Shown: in pieces, positions 35,046-44,486 of the stretch
Layout of the letters: each line of letters begins with the position of its first letter
Numbering within the stretch: the stretch's first letter is position 1
Source: Anaerolinea sp.
GTDB taxonomy: Bacteria > Chloroflexota > Anaerolineae > Anaerolineales > Villigracilaceae
DNA: 64,000 nt
Reading direction: 5' to 3'
Assembly: GCA_020723805.1 (NCBI GenBank)
Contig: DYID01000020.1
Span: 1 to 64,000, forward strand
Notes under the pieces: model-generated
What the model saw: only the letters and a program-made list of their open reading frames with translations
What the model was told of the DNA's origin: nothing
Database searches by the model: none
Program-made: the position numbers and the translations under genes

Positions 35046-36695
35046 ATGTCTAAATACGTCGCTGCCATTGACCAAGGCACCACCAGCACGCGTTGCATGA
35101 TTTTCGATCATGGGGGAAATGTGATTGCCGTCCATCAAAAGGAACATCAACAGATTTACCCCAAGCCCGGCTGGGTGGAGCATGACCCGCTGGAAATTTG
35201 GGAGCGCACACAGGAGGTAATGCAGGGGGCGCTGGCGAAGTTATCGAGTGAGCGGTCATCAGTAAGCAGTAATCAGTCATCAGTGATCAGTGAGCAGTCA
35301 TCAGTGAGCAGTGAGCAGTCAACAGTGAGCAGCCATCAGTCAACAGTGAGCAGTGAGATTGCCGCCATCGGAATCACGAATCAACGCGAGACAACGGTGG
35401 TGTGGGAACGGGAAACAGGACGCCCGATTTACAACGCCATCGTCTGGCAGGATACGCGGACGGATGAGATTTGCAACGAACTCGCCAAACAAGGCGGGCA
35501 GGACCGCTGGCGCTCGAAGACCGGTCTGCCGCTGGCGACGTATTTTTCGGGTCCGAAAATCAAATGGATTTTAGACAACGTAGCAGGCGCGCGCGCCAAA
35601 GCCGAACGCGGAGAATTGCTCTTCGGAAACATTGACACCTGGCTCATCTGGAATTTGACAGGGGAGCACGTCACCGATGTGACCAACGCCTCACGCACGC
35701 TGTTGATGAATCTGCACACGTTGGATTGGGATGAGGAAATTCTAAAGGAATTGGACATCCCGCGCGCGATGCTGCCGAAAATCAAATCCTCCTCCGAGGT
35801 GTATGGAACAATTTCTGCTGGTCGAGCAGGCGGCGGGGTTTCGATACGCGAAGAACGCTACTCGACCACCACCGCCGTACCGAAACTAGATGCTTTCAAC
35901 GGCATCCCCGTTGCAGGCGACCTCGGCGACCAGCAGGCGGCGCTCTTCGGTCAGACCTGCTTCACGCCGGGCGAGGCGAAGAACACCTACGGCACGGGCT
36001 GTTTCATGTTGATGAACACCGGTGAGAAACCTGTGCAGAGCAAGTCAGGATTGCTCACCACGCTCGGCTACAAAATCGGCGGTCAGCTCGCCGTGTATGC
36101 GCTGGAAGGTTCGATTGCCATCACCGGTGCGCTCGTCCAATGGCTGCGCGACAATCTCGGCTTGATCGAAAAATCGTCGGACATCGAAGCGCTGGCGCAG
36201 ACCGTGGACGACAACGGCGGCATCTACTTTGTCCCAGCCTTCAGCGGGCTGTTCGCGCCCTATTGGAAGTCCAATGCGAGAGGCGTTATCGTCGGGTTGA
36301 CGCGCTACGTCAACAAGGGACACATCGCCCGCGCCGCCCTCGAAGCCACCGCCTTCCAGACGCGCGAAGTGCTCGACGCCATGGAAACAGACTCCGCCGT
36401 GAAGTTGACCGCCCTCAAAGTGGACGGCGGCATGGTCTTCAATGAACTGCTCATGCAATTTCAGGCAGACGTGTTGAATGTGCCGGTCATCCGCCCCAAA
36501 GTGGCAGAGACCACCGCCCTCGGCGCGGCATACGCGGCTGGACTCGCCGTCGGCTTTTGGAAGGACTACGACGAACTGCGCGCCAACTGGGCAAAGGAGC
36601 GGGAATGGCACCCCAAAATGGACGCAGAGACGCGAAAGAAGTTATACTCTGGCTGGAAGAAGGCAGTCACACGCACGTTCGATTGGGTCGAATAA
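35046..36695 (+). CDS. glpK: Glycerol kinase carrying two in-frame repeat insertions
   Basis: 549 residues against about 500 for the family. It phosphorylates glycerol with ATP. The FGGY-kinase fold is intact: [84 protein letters not shown] and [18 protein letters not shown]. The excess length comes from two additions. Residues ~66-104 are a Ser/Gln/Val-rich run translated from sixteen 7-bp repeats. Residues ~258-280 come from a palindromic element. Both lie between conserved blocks. glpD follows 48 bp downstream, giving a glycerol to DHAP pathway. Confidence 0.96.
   Translation: MSKYVAAIDQGTTSTRCMIFDHGGNVIAVHQKEHQQIYPKPGWVEHDPLEIWERTQEVMQGALAKLSSERSSVSSNQSSVISEQSSVSSEQSTVSSHQSTVSSEIAAIGITNQRETTVVWERETGRPIYNAIVWQDTRTDEICNELAKQGGQDRWRSKTGLPLATYFSGPKIKWILDNVAGARAKAERGELLFGNIDTWLIWNLTGEHVTDVTNASRTLLMNLHTLDWDEEILKELDIPRAMLPKIKSSSEVYGTISAGRAGGGVSIREERYSTTTAVPKLDAFNGIPVAGDLGDQQAALFGQTCFTPGEAKNTYGTGCFMLMNTGEKPVQSKSGLLTTLGYKIGGQLAVYALEGSIAITGALVQWLRDNLGLIEKSSDIEALAQTVDDNGGIYFVPAFSGLFAPYWKSNARGVIVGLTRYVNKGHIARAALEATAFQTREVLDAMETDSAVKLTALKVDGGMVFNELLMQFQADVLNVPVIRPKVAETTALGAAYAAGLAVGFWKDYDELRANWAKEREWHPKMDAETRKKLYSGWKKAVTRTFDWVE
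35247..35358. repeat. Heptanucleotide array inside glpK
   Basis: Sixteen contiguous 7-bp units of the type AGTNANC (AGTGAGC, AGTCATC, AGTAATC, AGTGATC, AGTCAAC), 112 bp in all. They are read in frame as SSVSSEQS-like protein. The same units recur at 51481, 54830 and 63345. Confidence 0.92.
35818..35885. repeat. Palindromic element inserted in frame in glpK
   Basis: GGTCGAG...CTCGACC and CGGCGG...CCGCCG, with GTTTCG...CGAAAC, form overlapping inverted arms. Against remembered E. coli GlpK, about 21 residues are extra here, between EVYG and the GDQQ motif. Confidence 0.72.
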
Positions 36696-36743
36696 CATTT
36701 GTGTAGTCGGCGTTCTCTTACGCGGAGGGATGCGCAACAAAAT

Positions 36744-38435
36744 ATGAACCGACAGGAAATCCTCTCTCACCTCAAAGAAAATCCCGAAGTCTCCGTGCTG
36801 ATCGTAGGCGGAGGCATCAACGGTATCGGCGTATTCCGCGATCTGGCATTGAACGGCGTGGACGTTCTGCTGGTGGAACGCGGCGACTTCTGTTCCGGCG
36901 CGTCGGCGGCTTCCTCGCACATGGCGCATGGCGGCATCCGCTACCTCGAAAACGGCGAGTTTCGTCTCGTGCGCGAGGCAGTGCGCGAACGCAACCTCAT
37001 GATTCAAAACGCGCCGCACCTGGTCAAGCCTCTGCCCACCGTCATCCCCATCTTCAAATGGTTCTCCGGGCTGTTCAATGCGCCGCTCAAATTTTTAGGC
37101 GCGCTCGATAAACCCGCCGAGCGCGGCTCGTTCGTCATCAAAATCGGCTTGATGCTCTACGACGCCTACACCGGCAAACAGCGCACTGTGCCTCGTCACA
37201 CCTTTTTGCCGCGGCGCAAGGCATTGCAAAAATGGGAACGCTTGAACCCCAAAATTGTCCACGCCGCCGTGTATTACGATGGCGCCATCCTCCAGCCCGA
37301 ACGTCTCGCCATCGAAACGCTGCTCGACGGCGAACAGGAAAACCCGCGCGCTCACGCCCTCAACTACATGAGCATGGTCAGCGGCATGGAAGAGACCGTC
37401 ATCCTGCGCGACGAACTCACCGGCGAACACTTCGAGGTGCGCCCCAAACTGGTCATCAACGCCAGCGGCGCATGGATTGACCTCGCCAACCGCAAACTGG
37501 GGTTGTCTTCCCGCTTCATTGGCGGCACCAAAGGCTCGCACATCGTCGTGCAGCACGAGGAACTTCGCCGGGCAATCGGCGAATACGAATTCTTCTTTGA
37601 AAACAACGACGGACGCATCGTGCTGCTCTTCCCGCTCTATGACCGTGTGCTCATCGGCACATCGGACATCCCGGTGGATGACCCCGACGACGTGCGCTGC
37701 ACGGATGAGGAGATCGAGTACTTCCTCGGCATGGTCGAACGCGTCTTCCCGGACCTCAACCTGACCCGCCAAAACATCGTTTTCCAATTCTCGGGCGTTC
37801 GTCCGCTCCCCCGCTCAGGGGCAAAGAGCGCCGGGCAAATCTCGCGCGATCACCACATCGAAGTGCTCAGCGGCGAATGGACGCAACTTGCCTTTCCGGT
37901 CTATTCGCTGGTGGGCGGCAAGTGGACCTCCTTCCGCGCCTTCGCCGAGCAGACGGCAGACAAAGCCTTCGAGTATCTCGGCGTCAAACGCACCAAACGC
38001 ACCGCCAGCCTGCCCATCGGCGGCGGACACGGCTACCCCGCCAATGAGGAGGAAACGCGCCGTCAAATCCAGAGTCTTGCCGCATGGACCGGTTTGCCGC
38101 GCGAACGCGTGCAGACGCTCTTCGAGCGGTACGGCACGCGCGCCGAAGCCGTCGCCGGCTTCATCGCCGAGGGGACAGACCGCCCCCTCGCCGCGCTGCC
38201 CGATTATTCGCTGCGTGAAATTCAATTCATCGCCACGCACGAAAAAGTCATCCACCTCGACGATTTCATCCTGCGGCGTTCCATGCTGGCAATGCTGGGT
38301 CATCTGACGCGCGCAGGGCTGGAAGAACTGGCAGAGGCGCTCGCCGCCGCCCTCGGCTGGACGGAGGAACAGAAAAAAGCAGAGGTGGCGCGAACGCTGT
38401 CCATTCTGGCAGACAGGCACGGGGTCCGTTTGTGA
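36744..38435 (+). CDS. glpD: Glycerol-3-phosphate dehydrogenase, FAD-dependent
   Basis: 563 residues from MNRQEILSHL; the tracked ORF extends 15 codons upstream through the glpK-glpD gap. It oxidises glycerol-3-phosphate to DHAP at the membrane, passing electrons to quinone. Visible: FAD loop VLIVGGGINGIGVFRDLA, the SSHMAHGGIRYLE motif, LVINASGAWID, SGVRPLPR and the SLVGGKWTSFRAFAEQ motif. The C-terminal helical DAO_C domain spans ~400-560. Length normal. Downstream of glpK in one operon. Confidence 0.96.
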   Translation: MNRQEILSHLKENPEVSVLIVGGGINGIGVFRDLALNGVDVLLVERGDFCSGASAASSHMAHGGIRYLENGEFRLVREAVRERNLMIQNAPHLVKPLPTVIPIFKWFSGLFNAPLKFLGALDKPAERGSFVIKIGLMLYDAYTGKQRTVPRHTFLPRRKALQKWERLNPKIVHAAVYYDGAILQPERLAIETLLDGEQENPRAHALNYMSMVSGMEETVILRDELTGEHFEVRPKLVINASGAWIDLANRKLGLSSRFIGGTKGSHIVVQHEELRRAIGEYEFFFENNDGRIVLLFPLYDRVLIGTSDIPVDDPDDVRCTDEEIEYFLGMVERVFPDLNLTRQNIVFQFSGVRPLPRSGAKSAGQISRDHHIEVLSGEWTQLAFPVYSLVGGKWTSFRAFAEQTADKAFEYLGVKRTKRTASLPIGGGHGYPANEEETRRQIQSLAAWTGLPRERVQTLFERYGTRAEAVAGFIAEGTDRPLAALPDYSLREIQFIATHEKVIHLDDFILRRSMLAMLGHLTRAGLEELAEALAAALGWTEEQKKAEVARTLSILADRHGVRL

Positions 38436-38459
38436 AGCGGGTGGTAAAATCAAAGCCCT

Positions 38460-39404
38460 ATGTCGCCACGCAAGTCCAAACTCCGCGTTGATTTGGTCAT
38501 CCCCGTCTATAACGAGCAGGGAGTGGTCGAGCAGACCTATGAGGATGTCCGCAAGGTCATTGACGCGCTTCCCTATAAATTCACCATCTATTATGTGGAC
38601 GACGGCTCGGAAGACGGCACTGTTGAGTCGCTCAATGCGCTTGCCCGACGGGACAAGCGCGTGGTGGTTCTGGAACTTTCCCGCAATTTCGGGCATCAAG
38701 CCGCGCTGACCGCCGGGCTCGACGCCGCACAGGGTGATTTCGTCATTTCGATGGATGCGGACGGACAGCATCCGCCCTCGCTGATCCCGCAGATGATTGA
38801 CTTGTTCCTGCAGGGATACGACGTGGTACAGGCGCAGCGGGTGGAGGCGGGCGGAACATCTTTCAAACGCCTGACCTCGGCGGCGTTCTACCGCATCATC
38901 AACGCCATCAGCGGAACGCAGATGGTGCCCGGCGCGGCGGATTTTCGCGGGTTGAGCCGTCAGGCGGTGGATGCGCTGAAGTCCATGCCGGAGTATCACC
39001 GCTTTTTGCGTGGCATGGTCTCGGCGATGGGATACAAAAGCGTCATCCTGCCCTATCATGAAACGGGACGCGTCGGCGGGCGCTCCAAATATTCGCTGGG
39101 CAAGATGGTGCGTCTGGCTATGGACGCCATCTTCTCCTTCTCGCTGGTGCCGTTGTATATCGGCATGAGCGCCGGGGTGATTTTTCTGTGTCTCGCCGCG
39201 CTCGAGATGGTGTATGTATATTCGTTCTGGCTCAAAGGCGACACAGTCTCGCTGGCGCCGGGCTGGAGTTCGCTCATGTTCGTCATTCTGATTGCCAGCG
39301 GCGTCATCCTGATTGTGCTGGGATTTATCGGCGTGTACATCGGTTACATTTTTCAGCAGGTCAAGCAAAGACCGGTCTATCATCTCAAAAAGAGGGCGGA
39401 ATGA
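38460..39404 (+). CDS. Family 2 glycosyltransferase, polyprenyl-phosphate type
   Basis: 314 residues. An N-terminal GT-A domain has VIPVYNEQGVVEQTY, YVDDGSEDGT, the nucleotide-sugar DxD in MDADGQHPP, and YHRFLRGMVSAMGY. Two C-terminal membrane helices (~235-300) place it with dolichyl/undecaprenyl-phosphate sugar synthases (DPM1/GtrB). TAAAAT lies 9 bp before the ATG without a ribosome site, suggesting a leaderless mRNA. It starts a run of tightly spaced genes to 44.3 kb and probably feeds the GT-C-like membrane protein at 41147. Confidence 0.92.
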   Translation: MSPRKSKLRVDLVIPVYNEQGVVEQTYEDVRKVIDALPYKFTIYYVDDGSEDGTVESLNALARRDKRVVVLELSRNFGHQAALTAGLDAAQGDFVISMDADGQHPPSLIPQMIDLFLQGYDVVQAQRVEAGGTSFKRLTSAAFYRIINAISGTQMVPGAADFRGLSRQAVDALKSMPEYHRFLRGMVSAMGYKSVILPYHETGRVGGRSKYSLGKMVRLAMDAIFSFSLVPLYIGMSAGVIFLCLAALEMVYVYSFWLKGDTVSLAPGWSSLMFVILIASGVILIVLGFIGVYIGYIFQQVKQRPVYHLKKRAE

Positions 39405-40036
39405 ACGATACGCCTGTGTATCAATTCGTATTTCTGCGTCATGGCGAGTCGCTGGGCAACGCGCAGTCGCGCTGGCAGGGACAGTCCGATTACCCCCTCA
39501 CCGACAAGGGACGCGCCCAAGTGCGCGCGCTGGCGGAACGCTGGAAAGCGGAACAAGCAAAGTTCGACCTCATCATCTCCAGCCCACTGGGGCGCGCCAA
39601 AGAGACGGCGGAAATCATCGCCGAGGCGCTGCAAGCGCCGCTCGAGTTCGACTCGATCTGGCTGGAACGCGCCATCGGCGAGATGGAAGGGCTCACCGCC
39701 GAGGAAGTGCGCCAGAAACCGCGCCCGCCCTACGTCACACCCTATGACCCCGTCGGCGGCGACGGCGAAGGCGATTGGGCGCTGTTCCTGCGCGCCGGGC
39801 AGGCGCTGCACAATCTGCTGCGCAGACCGCCCGGCAGTTACCTCATCGTCTCACATGGCGGGCTGCTCAATCAACTCATGCACGCGGTCATCGGCATCGC
39901 TCCGCACGTGGACCCTTCCGGCGTGCGCTTCCGCTTTGAAAACACCGCCTTCGCGCGGGTGTTCTACCATCCCCCTCAACACCGCTGGGTCATAGACGCC
40001 GTCAACGACCACGCGCACTGGAACTTCAACGGATAA
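39401..40036 (+). CDS. Histidine phosphatase (phosphoglycerate mutase-like)
   Basis: 211 residues from an ATG overlapping the previous stop by 4 bp; the tracked ORF start is far upstream inside that gene. It has the phospho-His motif FLRHGESLGNAQ, the PLTDKGRAQV box, SSPLGRAKETAEI, and the second His in LIVSHGGLLNQLMH. The substrate is unknown. Translationally coupled to the glycosyltransferase. Confidence 0.92.
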   Translation: MNDTPVYQFVFLRHGESLGNAQSRWQGQSDYPLTDKGRAQVRALAERWKAEQAKFDLIISSPLGRAKETAEIIAEALQAPLEFDSIWLERAIGEMEGLTAEEVRQKPRPPYVTPYDPVGGDGEGDWALFLRAGQALHNLLRRPPGSYLIVSHGGLLNQLMHAVIGIAPHVDPSGVRFRFENTAFARVFYHPPQHRWVIDAVNDHAHWNFNG

Positions 40037-40038
40037 AC

Positions 40039-41127
40039 ATGGCGCTTTCATCCTCATCCCCCCTCAATGCAAAACTCAAAGTCCTCACTTTTGGCGCAGG
40101 CGCCATCGGCACCTACATTGGCGGGAGCCTGGCACTGGCTGGGCATCCGCTCGTTTTTGTGGAACAGCCCAAGGTGGTCGAAGAACTGAGGCGGCGCGGC
40201 ATGCGGCTCGATCTGACCCTCGATGAAAGAAGGAAGACGAAAGAGGCAAGCCTTCTGGATGCGTCCTCGTTCGTCATTGTAAGTTCGCTGGAAGAAGCGC
40301 TTCGCTACGGACCCTTCGACCTGGCTCTGTTTGCCCTGAAATCGTTCGACACCTCAGCCGCACTGGAGGGCATCAAGCCGTTTGCCGATAAAATGCCGCC
40401 CATTCTGTGCCTCTCCAACGGGGTTTCGAATGAACCCGCCATTGCCGAAGCCCTCGGCGCAGACAAGGTCATCTATGGCACGGTCACGTCTGCCGTCGGG
40501 CGGCGCGGGCCGGGCGACATCGTCCTCGAAAAACTGCGCGGCGTGGGCATTGCCAGGGGGCATGCGCTCTCCGAAAAGTTGAACGACGCCTTCAACAAGG
40601 CATATCTCAACTCGCGCCTGTACGACGACGCCGCTTCGATGAAATGGTCGAAGATGTTGACCAACCTCATCGCCAACCCCACCTCTGCCATCCTCGACAT
40701 GACCGCCGCCGAAATCTTTGCAAACAAAGACCTCTATCGCGTCGAAATCGCCATGCTGAAGGAATGCCTGGCGGTGATGGAGGCGCAGGGGCTGAAGGTG
40801 GTGGACCTGCCCGGCACACCGGTGCGGGCGCTGGCGTTTGCGACCAAACTGCCGTTGTGGCTCTCGAAACCCTTCCTCAGCAAAGCCGCCGGCGCAGGAC
40901 GCGGCGCAAAGATGCCCTCCTTTCACATTGACCTGCATTCCGGGCGCGGCAAAAGCGAGGTCGAATACCTGCACGGCGAAGTGGTGCGCGCCGGCGAAAA
41001 ATACAACGTACCGACGCCGGTCAACAAAGCGCTGACCGAGACCCTGCTGGCGCTGACGCGGGGGGAAATTCCGCTCGAAGAATTCGCCCGCAAGCCGGAA
41101 AGACTGCTCCAAAAACTCCCTGCCTGA
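40039..41127 (+). CDS. Ketopantoate reductase family (ApbA/PanE) oxidoreductase
   Basis: 362 residues, longer than E. coli PanE (~303). An N-terminal Rossmann domain has FGAGAIGTYIGGSLALAGH; LFALKSFDTSAAL and LSNGVSNEPAIAEAL are family-like. The C-terminal helical domain has the catalytic Lys region MKWSKMLTNLIANPTSAIL and a final LHSGRGKSEVEYLHGEVV. It could make pantoate for CoA synthesis, but the extra length and glycosylation context leave the true substrate open. Confidence 0.85.
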   Translation: MALSSSSPLNAKLKVLTFGAGAIGTYIGGSLALAGHPLVFVEQPKVVEELRRRGMRLDLTLDERRKTKEASLLDASSFVIVSSLEEALRYGPFDLALFALKSFDTSAALEGIKPFADKMPPILCLSNGVSNEPAIAEALGADKVIYGTVTSAVGRRGPGDIVLEKLRGVGIARGHALSEKLNDAFNKAYLNSRLYDDAASMKWSKMLTNLIANPTSAILDMTAAEIFANKDLYRVEIAMLKECLAVMEAQGLKVVDLPGTPVRALAFATKLPLWLSKPFLSKAAGAGRGAKMPSFHIDLHSGRGKSEVEYLHGEVVRAGEKYNVPTPVNKALTETLLALTRGEIPLEEFARKPERLLQKLPA

Positions 41128-41146
41128 GCCGGGGCGGGCGCAAGCC

Positions 41147-42610
41147 ATGAGAAAGAATACGCCGTTCCTGGTCATTGTTCTTTTGCTTTTCCCCGCTGCC
41201 CTGATGTACGGCTGGCGCGTTTACGCCCCTTCGGATGACATGTACATCTTTCTCGTCTATGTGCGGAATTTCCTTGCCGGCAACGGGCTGACGTATAACG
41301 GAACAGTAGTGGAGGGATTTACCAGCGTCTTTTGGGTGTTTCTGCTCACCCTGTTTGGCGCGCCGGGCATTCCCCTGCCGGAACTTGCCGCAGGGTTGAG
41401 CATGGCATCTGCTTTGCTTGCCCTGCTGGCAGCATACCGTCTCGCCGTGAGCATGGAAATTCAGCCGGGCTGGCTGGCATTGATGCCTCCCTTCCTGCTC
41501 GCCCTGACGGGCGACTTCGCCTTCTATTCAGTGGTCGGTTTGGAGGAGGTCTTATTCACCGCTTTGGTGACCTTCAACCTGTCCCTCCTGCTCTCGAAGC
41601 CGCCAGAGACCTTGCTTCGGTCAAATTACTATCCGGCGCTTCTGGCAGTGATGATTTTGACGCGCCCGGAGGGGGCGTTGATTTGCGCCTTGTTCTTCCT
41701 GATTGCGCTCAAAAAGGAAACCCTCCCTTTGGTCTTGCAGTGCGGCATCAAACTCTCGCTGTTCCTGCTGCCGATACTGGCTGCCAAACGGGCATATTAT
41801 GGGTATTGGCTTCCCAACACCTGGTACGTCAAAGGAGGCGCCGGGCTGGCGAATGCGGAGCAGGGGCTGGTCTATGTCCTTTTCAACGGCGGCAGATATG
41901 TGAGCGTGTTGGTCGTGCTGGCGGCGTTGATCCTGCTCATGCGGCATCGCCGGCAATCCCTGCCCAAACAGCCTCTCCTGCCCGCCGGGTTGATTGTGCT
42001 CGTCTGGCTGACCTATGTCATCGTGCAGGGTGGAGACAACATGGTCGGCGGCAGATTTCTCCTGCCGGTGCTGCCCATCGTTTACTGCCTCCTGATTAAA
42101 ACCGCACAGCAAGCCCGCCTGGGACAAACCGCGATTGCTGCCACCTCTTTTGTGCTGGGACTCTTTTTGCTGCTCGCCTATGTAACCAGCCCCGGCATTC
42201 AAGCACAAGCCAACTCCTGGCGCGAAGTGTTCGAGACGCGCAAAAAAGCAGGGTTGTACCTGCGCGAACACTATCCGCCCGATACGCTGGTGGCGTTGAA
42301 TCAGGCGGGGATCATCCCATACTACTCCCAACTTCCCACCATTGACATGCTCGGACTGAACGACGCCCACATTGCCCATCACGGCAAACGGGATTACCGC
42401 CTGTGGTATGCGCATCAAGCCGGCGATGGCGATTACGTTTTATCACGCAAGCCCGACATCATCATCTTTGGCGGGCGCGGATTGAATGCCCAGCCCGGCG
42501 AATTCATCAGCGACCGCGAGATTTGGGCTTCGGAACAGTTTCAGAACGAATATTTGCTGACCGAATGGGAAGGAATCGGTCCAGTGTACGTGCGAAAGGA
42601 TAGTCAATGA
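41147..42610 (+). CDS. Polytopic membrane protein, probable GT-C glycosyltransferase
   Basis: 487 residues with about ten membrane helices. Near the N-terminus an extracytoplasmic loop carries APSDDMYIFLVYVRNFLAG and GLTYNGTVVEGFTSVFW. This resembles the catalytic first loop of GT-C enzymes that use polyprenyl-phosphate sugars. The C-terminal ~110 residues are a soluble domain. The polyprenyl-phosphate sugar synthase three genes upstream would supply its donor. The acceptor is unknown. Its stop overlaps the next gene's ATG. Confidence 0.72.
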   Translation: MRKNTPFLVIVLLLFPAALMYGWRVYAPSDDMYIFLVYVRNFLAGNGLTYNGTVVEGFTSVFWVFLLTLFGAPGIPLPELAAGLSMASALLALLAAYRLAVSMEIQPGWLALMPPFLLALTGDFAFYSVVGLEEVLFTALVTFNLSLLLSKPPETLLRSNYYPALLAVMILTRPEGALICALFFLIALKKETLPLVLQCGIKLSLFLLPILAAKRAYYGYWLPNTWYVKGGAGLANAEQGLVYVLFNGGRYVSVLVVLAALILLMRHRRQSLPKQPLLPAGLIVLVWLTYVIVQGGDNMVGGRFLLPVLPIVYCLLIKTAQQARLGQTAIAATSFVLGLFLLLAYVTSPGIQAQANSWREVFETRKKAGLYLREHYPPDTLVALNQAGIIPYYSQLPTIDMLGLNDAHIAHHGKRDYRLWYAHQAGDGDYVLSRKPDIIIFGGRGLNAQPGEFISDREIWASEQFQNEYLLTEWEGIGPVYVRKDSQ

Positions 42611-44307
42611 AAAACATTCAGATTTCACAACCCAGCGATACCGTTCAAATCCACCTGCCCAATGGACAGACGCTCGAAGGTCCGCGCGGGGCAAGCGTTG
42701 GAGAATTTCTCTCGGCGGTCGAGCATCGCTCGCTTTTGGTGGGAGCAATCGTCAACGGCGAACTGCGCGAACTAACCTACCCCATCCGCATGGAGGCGAA
42801 GGTCGAACCTGTGCTGATGGACTCCGCCGACGGCGCGCGCATCTACCGCCGCTCGCTGACCTTCCTGCTCGAAAAAGCCTTTGCCGACCTCTTCCCCGAA
42901 GGGACGCTGTACGTGGATCACTCTGTCGCCTCGGGCGGATATTTCTGTCAGGTGACGGGACGCGCCCCGCTCTCGGACGAAGAAATCGAGGCGTTGAAAG
43001 CGCACATGCAAAAACTGGTCGAGGCAGATTTGCCCTTCGAGCGGATGGAAGTCCCTTTGCAGGAAGCCATCGAACATTTCCGTTCAAAGGGATATGAAGA
43101 CAAAGTTTCGCTCTTGAAGTATCGCAAAAAGAATTACCTCACCCTCTACCGTCTCGAAGATCACTTGGATTACCACCACGGCTACATGGTGCCGTCCACA
43201 GGATATTTGCGCATCTTCGACCTCAAGGCAACCGACGGCGGCTTTACCCTCGGCTACCCGCGCCGGCACAAACCCAACGAACTTCAGCCCATGCCGGAGT
43301 ATCCCAAACTGCTGGCGGCGTTCCGTCAATACGGCGGCTGGCTGACGCGCCTCGGCATCGAGAACGTCGGCTCGCTGAACGAAGCCATCGAGCAGGGACG
43401 CGCCGATGAAATCGTGCTGGTTTCGGAGGCGTTCCACGAACAAAACCTGGCAGACATTGCCCGCACGGTGGCAAATCATCTCGACAAGAGTCACCTGATT
43501 CTCATCGCGGGTCCGTCTTCGTCAGGCAAGACCACCACCTCGAAGCGCCTCACCATTCAACTGCTGGCGCTGGGCATTTCGCCGTTTCCTCTCGAACTCG
43601 ATAATTATTTCCTCGACCGCGACAAAACTCCCCTCGGCGCAGACGGCAAACCCGATTTCGAATCGATTGACGCCCTTGACCTGCCTCTGCTCTGGGAACA
43701 ACTGCCGCGTCTGATTCGGGGAGAAGAGGTTCAATTGCCGCGCTACAACTTCAAGGAGGGAAGGAGCGAGCCGGGCAAGGTCATCCAGTTGAAGCGCGGA
43801 CAGCCCATCATTCTGGAGGGGATTCACGGCATGGATCCGCGCCTCATTCCCGACAGCCTGCGCGGCGAGGCGTTTCGGATTTACGTCTCGGCTCTGACTC
43901 AGTTGAACCTGGACCGCCACAACCGCGTCTCCACCACCGACACGCGTCTCATCCGCCGCATCGTGCGCGACGCGCGCGAACGCGGTTACAACGCGGCGCA
44001 GACCATCGCCAACTGGGAGGCGGTGCGGCGCGGCGAAAAGCGGCACATCTTCCCGTTTCAGGAGAACGCGGATGTGATGTTCAACTCGGCGCTGGCGTAT
44101 GAAATGGCGGCGTTGAAACCGTTGGCGGAACCGCTTCTGCGGCAGGTGCCGTTTGGCACGCCGGAATACATCGAGGCAAAACGCCTGCTGGCGTTCCTCG
44201 AATGGTTCCTGCCGCTGGACATGAACCTCGTGCCAGATAATTCACTGCTGCGCGAATTTCTGGGTGGTTCGATTTTGAAGGATTTTACGGTGTGGAAGGA
44301 TAAGTGA
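42607..44307 (+). CDS. Nucleoside (uridine-type) kinase with ThrRS-like N-terminal domains
   Basis: 566 residues. Residues ~10-65 are a TGS domain (VQIHLPNGQTLEGPRGASVGEFL). Residues ~70-230 resemble the tRNA-editing/SAD region of threonyl-tRNA synthetase (DHSVASGGYFCQVTGRAPLSDEE). From ~295 a phosphoribulokinase/uridine kinase P-loop domain follows, with LIAGPSSSGKTTTSKRL, ELDNYFLDRDKTPLG and ILEGIHGMDPRL. This TGS-SAD-kinase architecture is known, but its substrate is unsettled. ThrRS in this window lacks a TGS domain. The ATG overlaps the upstream stop by 4 bp. Confidence 0.9.
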   Translation: MKNIQISQPSDTVQIHLPNGQTLEGPRGASVGEFLSAVEHRSLLVGAIVNGELRELTYPIRMEAKVEPVLMDSADGARIYRRSLTFLLEKAFADLFPEGTLYVDHSVASGGYFCQVTGRAPLSDEEIEALKAHMQKLVEADLPFERMEVPLQEAIEHFRSKGYEDKVSLLKYRKKNYLTLYRLEDHLDYHHGYMVPSTGYLRIFDLKATDGGFTLGYPRRHKPNELQPMPEYPKLLAAFRQYGGWLTRLGIENVGSLNEAIEQGRADEIVLVSEAFHEQNLADIARTVANHLDKSHLILIAGPSSSGKTTTSKRLTIQLLALGISPFPLELDNYFLDRDKTPLGADGKPDFESIDALDLPLLWEQLPRLIRGEEVQLPRYNFKEGRSEPGKVIQLKRGQPIILEGIHGMDPRLIPDSLRGEAFRIYVSALTQLNLDRHNRVSTTDTRLIRRIVRDARERGYNAAQTIANWEAVRRGEKRHIFPFQENADVMFNSALAYEMAALKPLAEPLLRQVPFGTPEYIEAKRLLAFLEWFLPLDMNLVPDNSLLREFLGGSILKDFTVWKDK

Positions 44308-44417
44308 ATTACGGAGACATGGGCGTTTTGAAGAGCAGCCCCACTGCACAGCCTGACAGATGTTCACACGGATAAGCGCCGGCGCTTATGGTATCGTCTT
44401 GAAAAACTGCGCCGATC

Positions 44418-44485
44418 ACGAAGATTCTGTAGCGCGACATTTATGTCGCCTTTGGGCTGCGACTTGAAAGTCGCATTACGCGACT
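44418..44485. repeat. Paired-hairpin repeat in the 44.3-44.5 kb gap
   Basis: GCGACATTTATGTCGC and GCGACTTGAAAGTCGC, the same 7-2-7 stem format as at 9.9 and 56.2 kb, flanked by TAGCGCGACAT and ATTACGCGAC. No gene is seen in the 180-bp gap. Confidence 0.72.
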
Positions 44486-44486
44486 G

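Noticed and set aside
44308-44486. tRNA or small RNA gene in the gap
   Set aside because: Only 7-2-7 hairpins of the dispersed repeat are seen; no cloverleaf or T-loop sequence.
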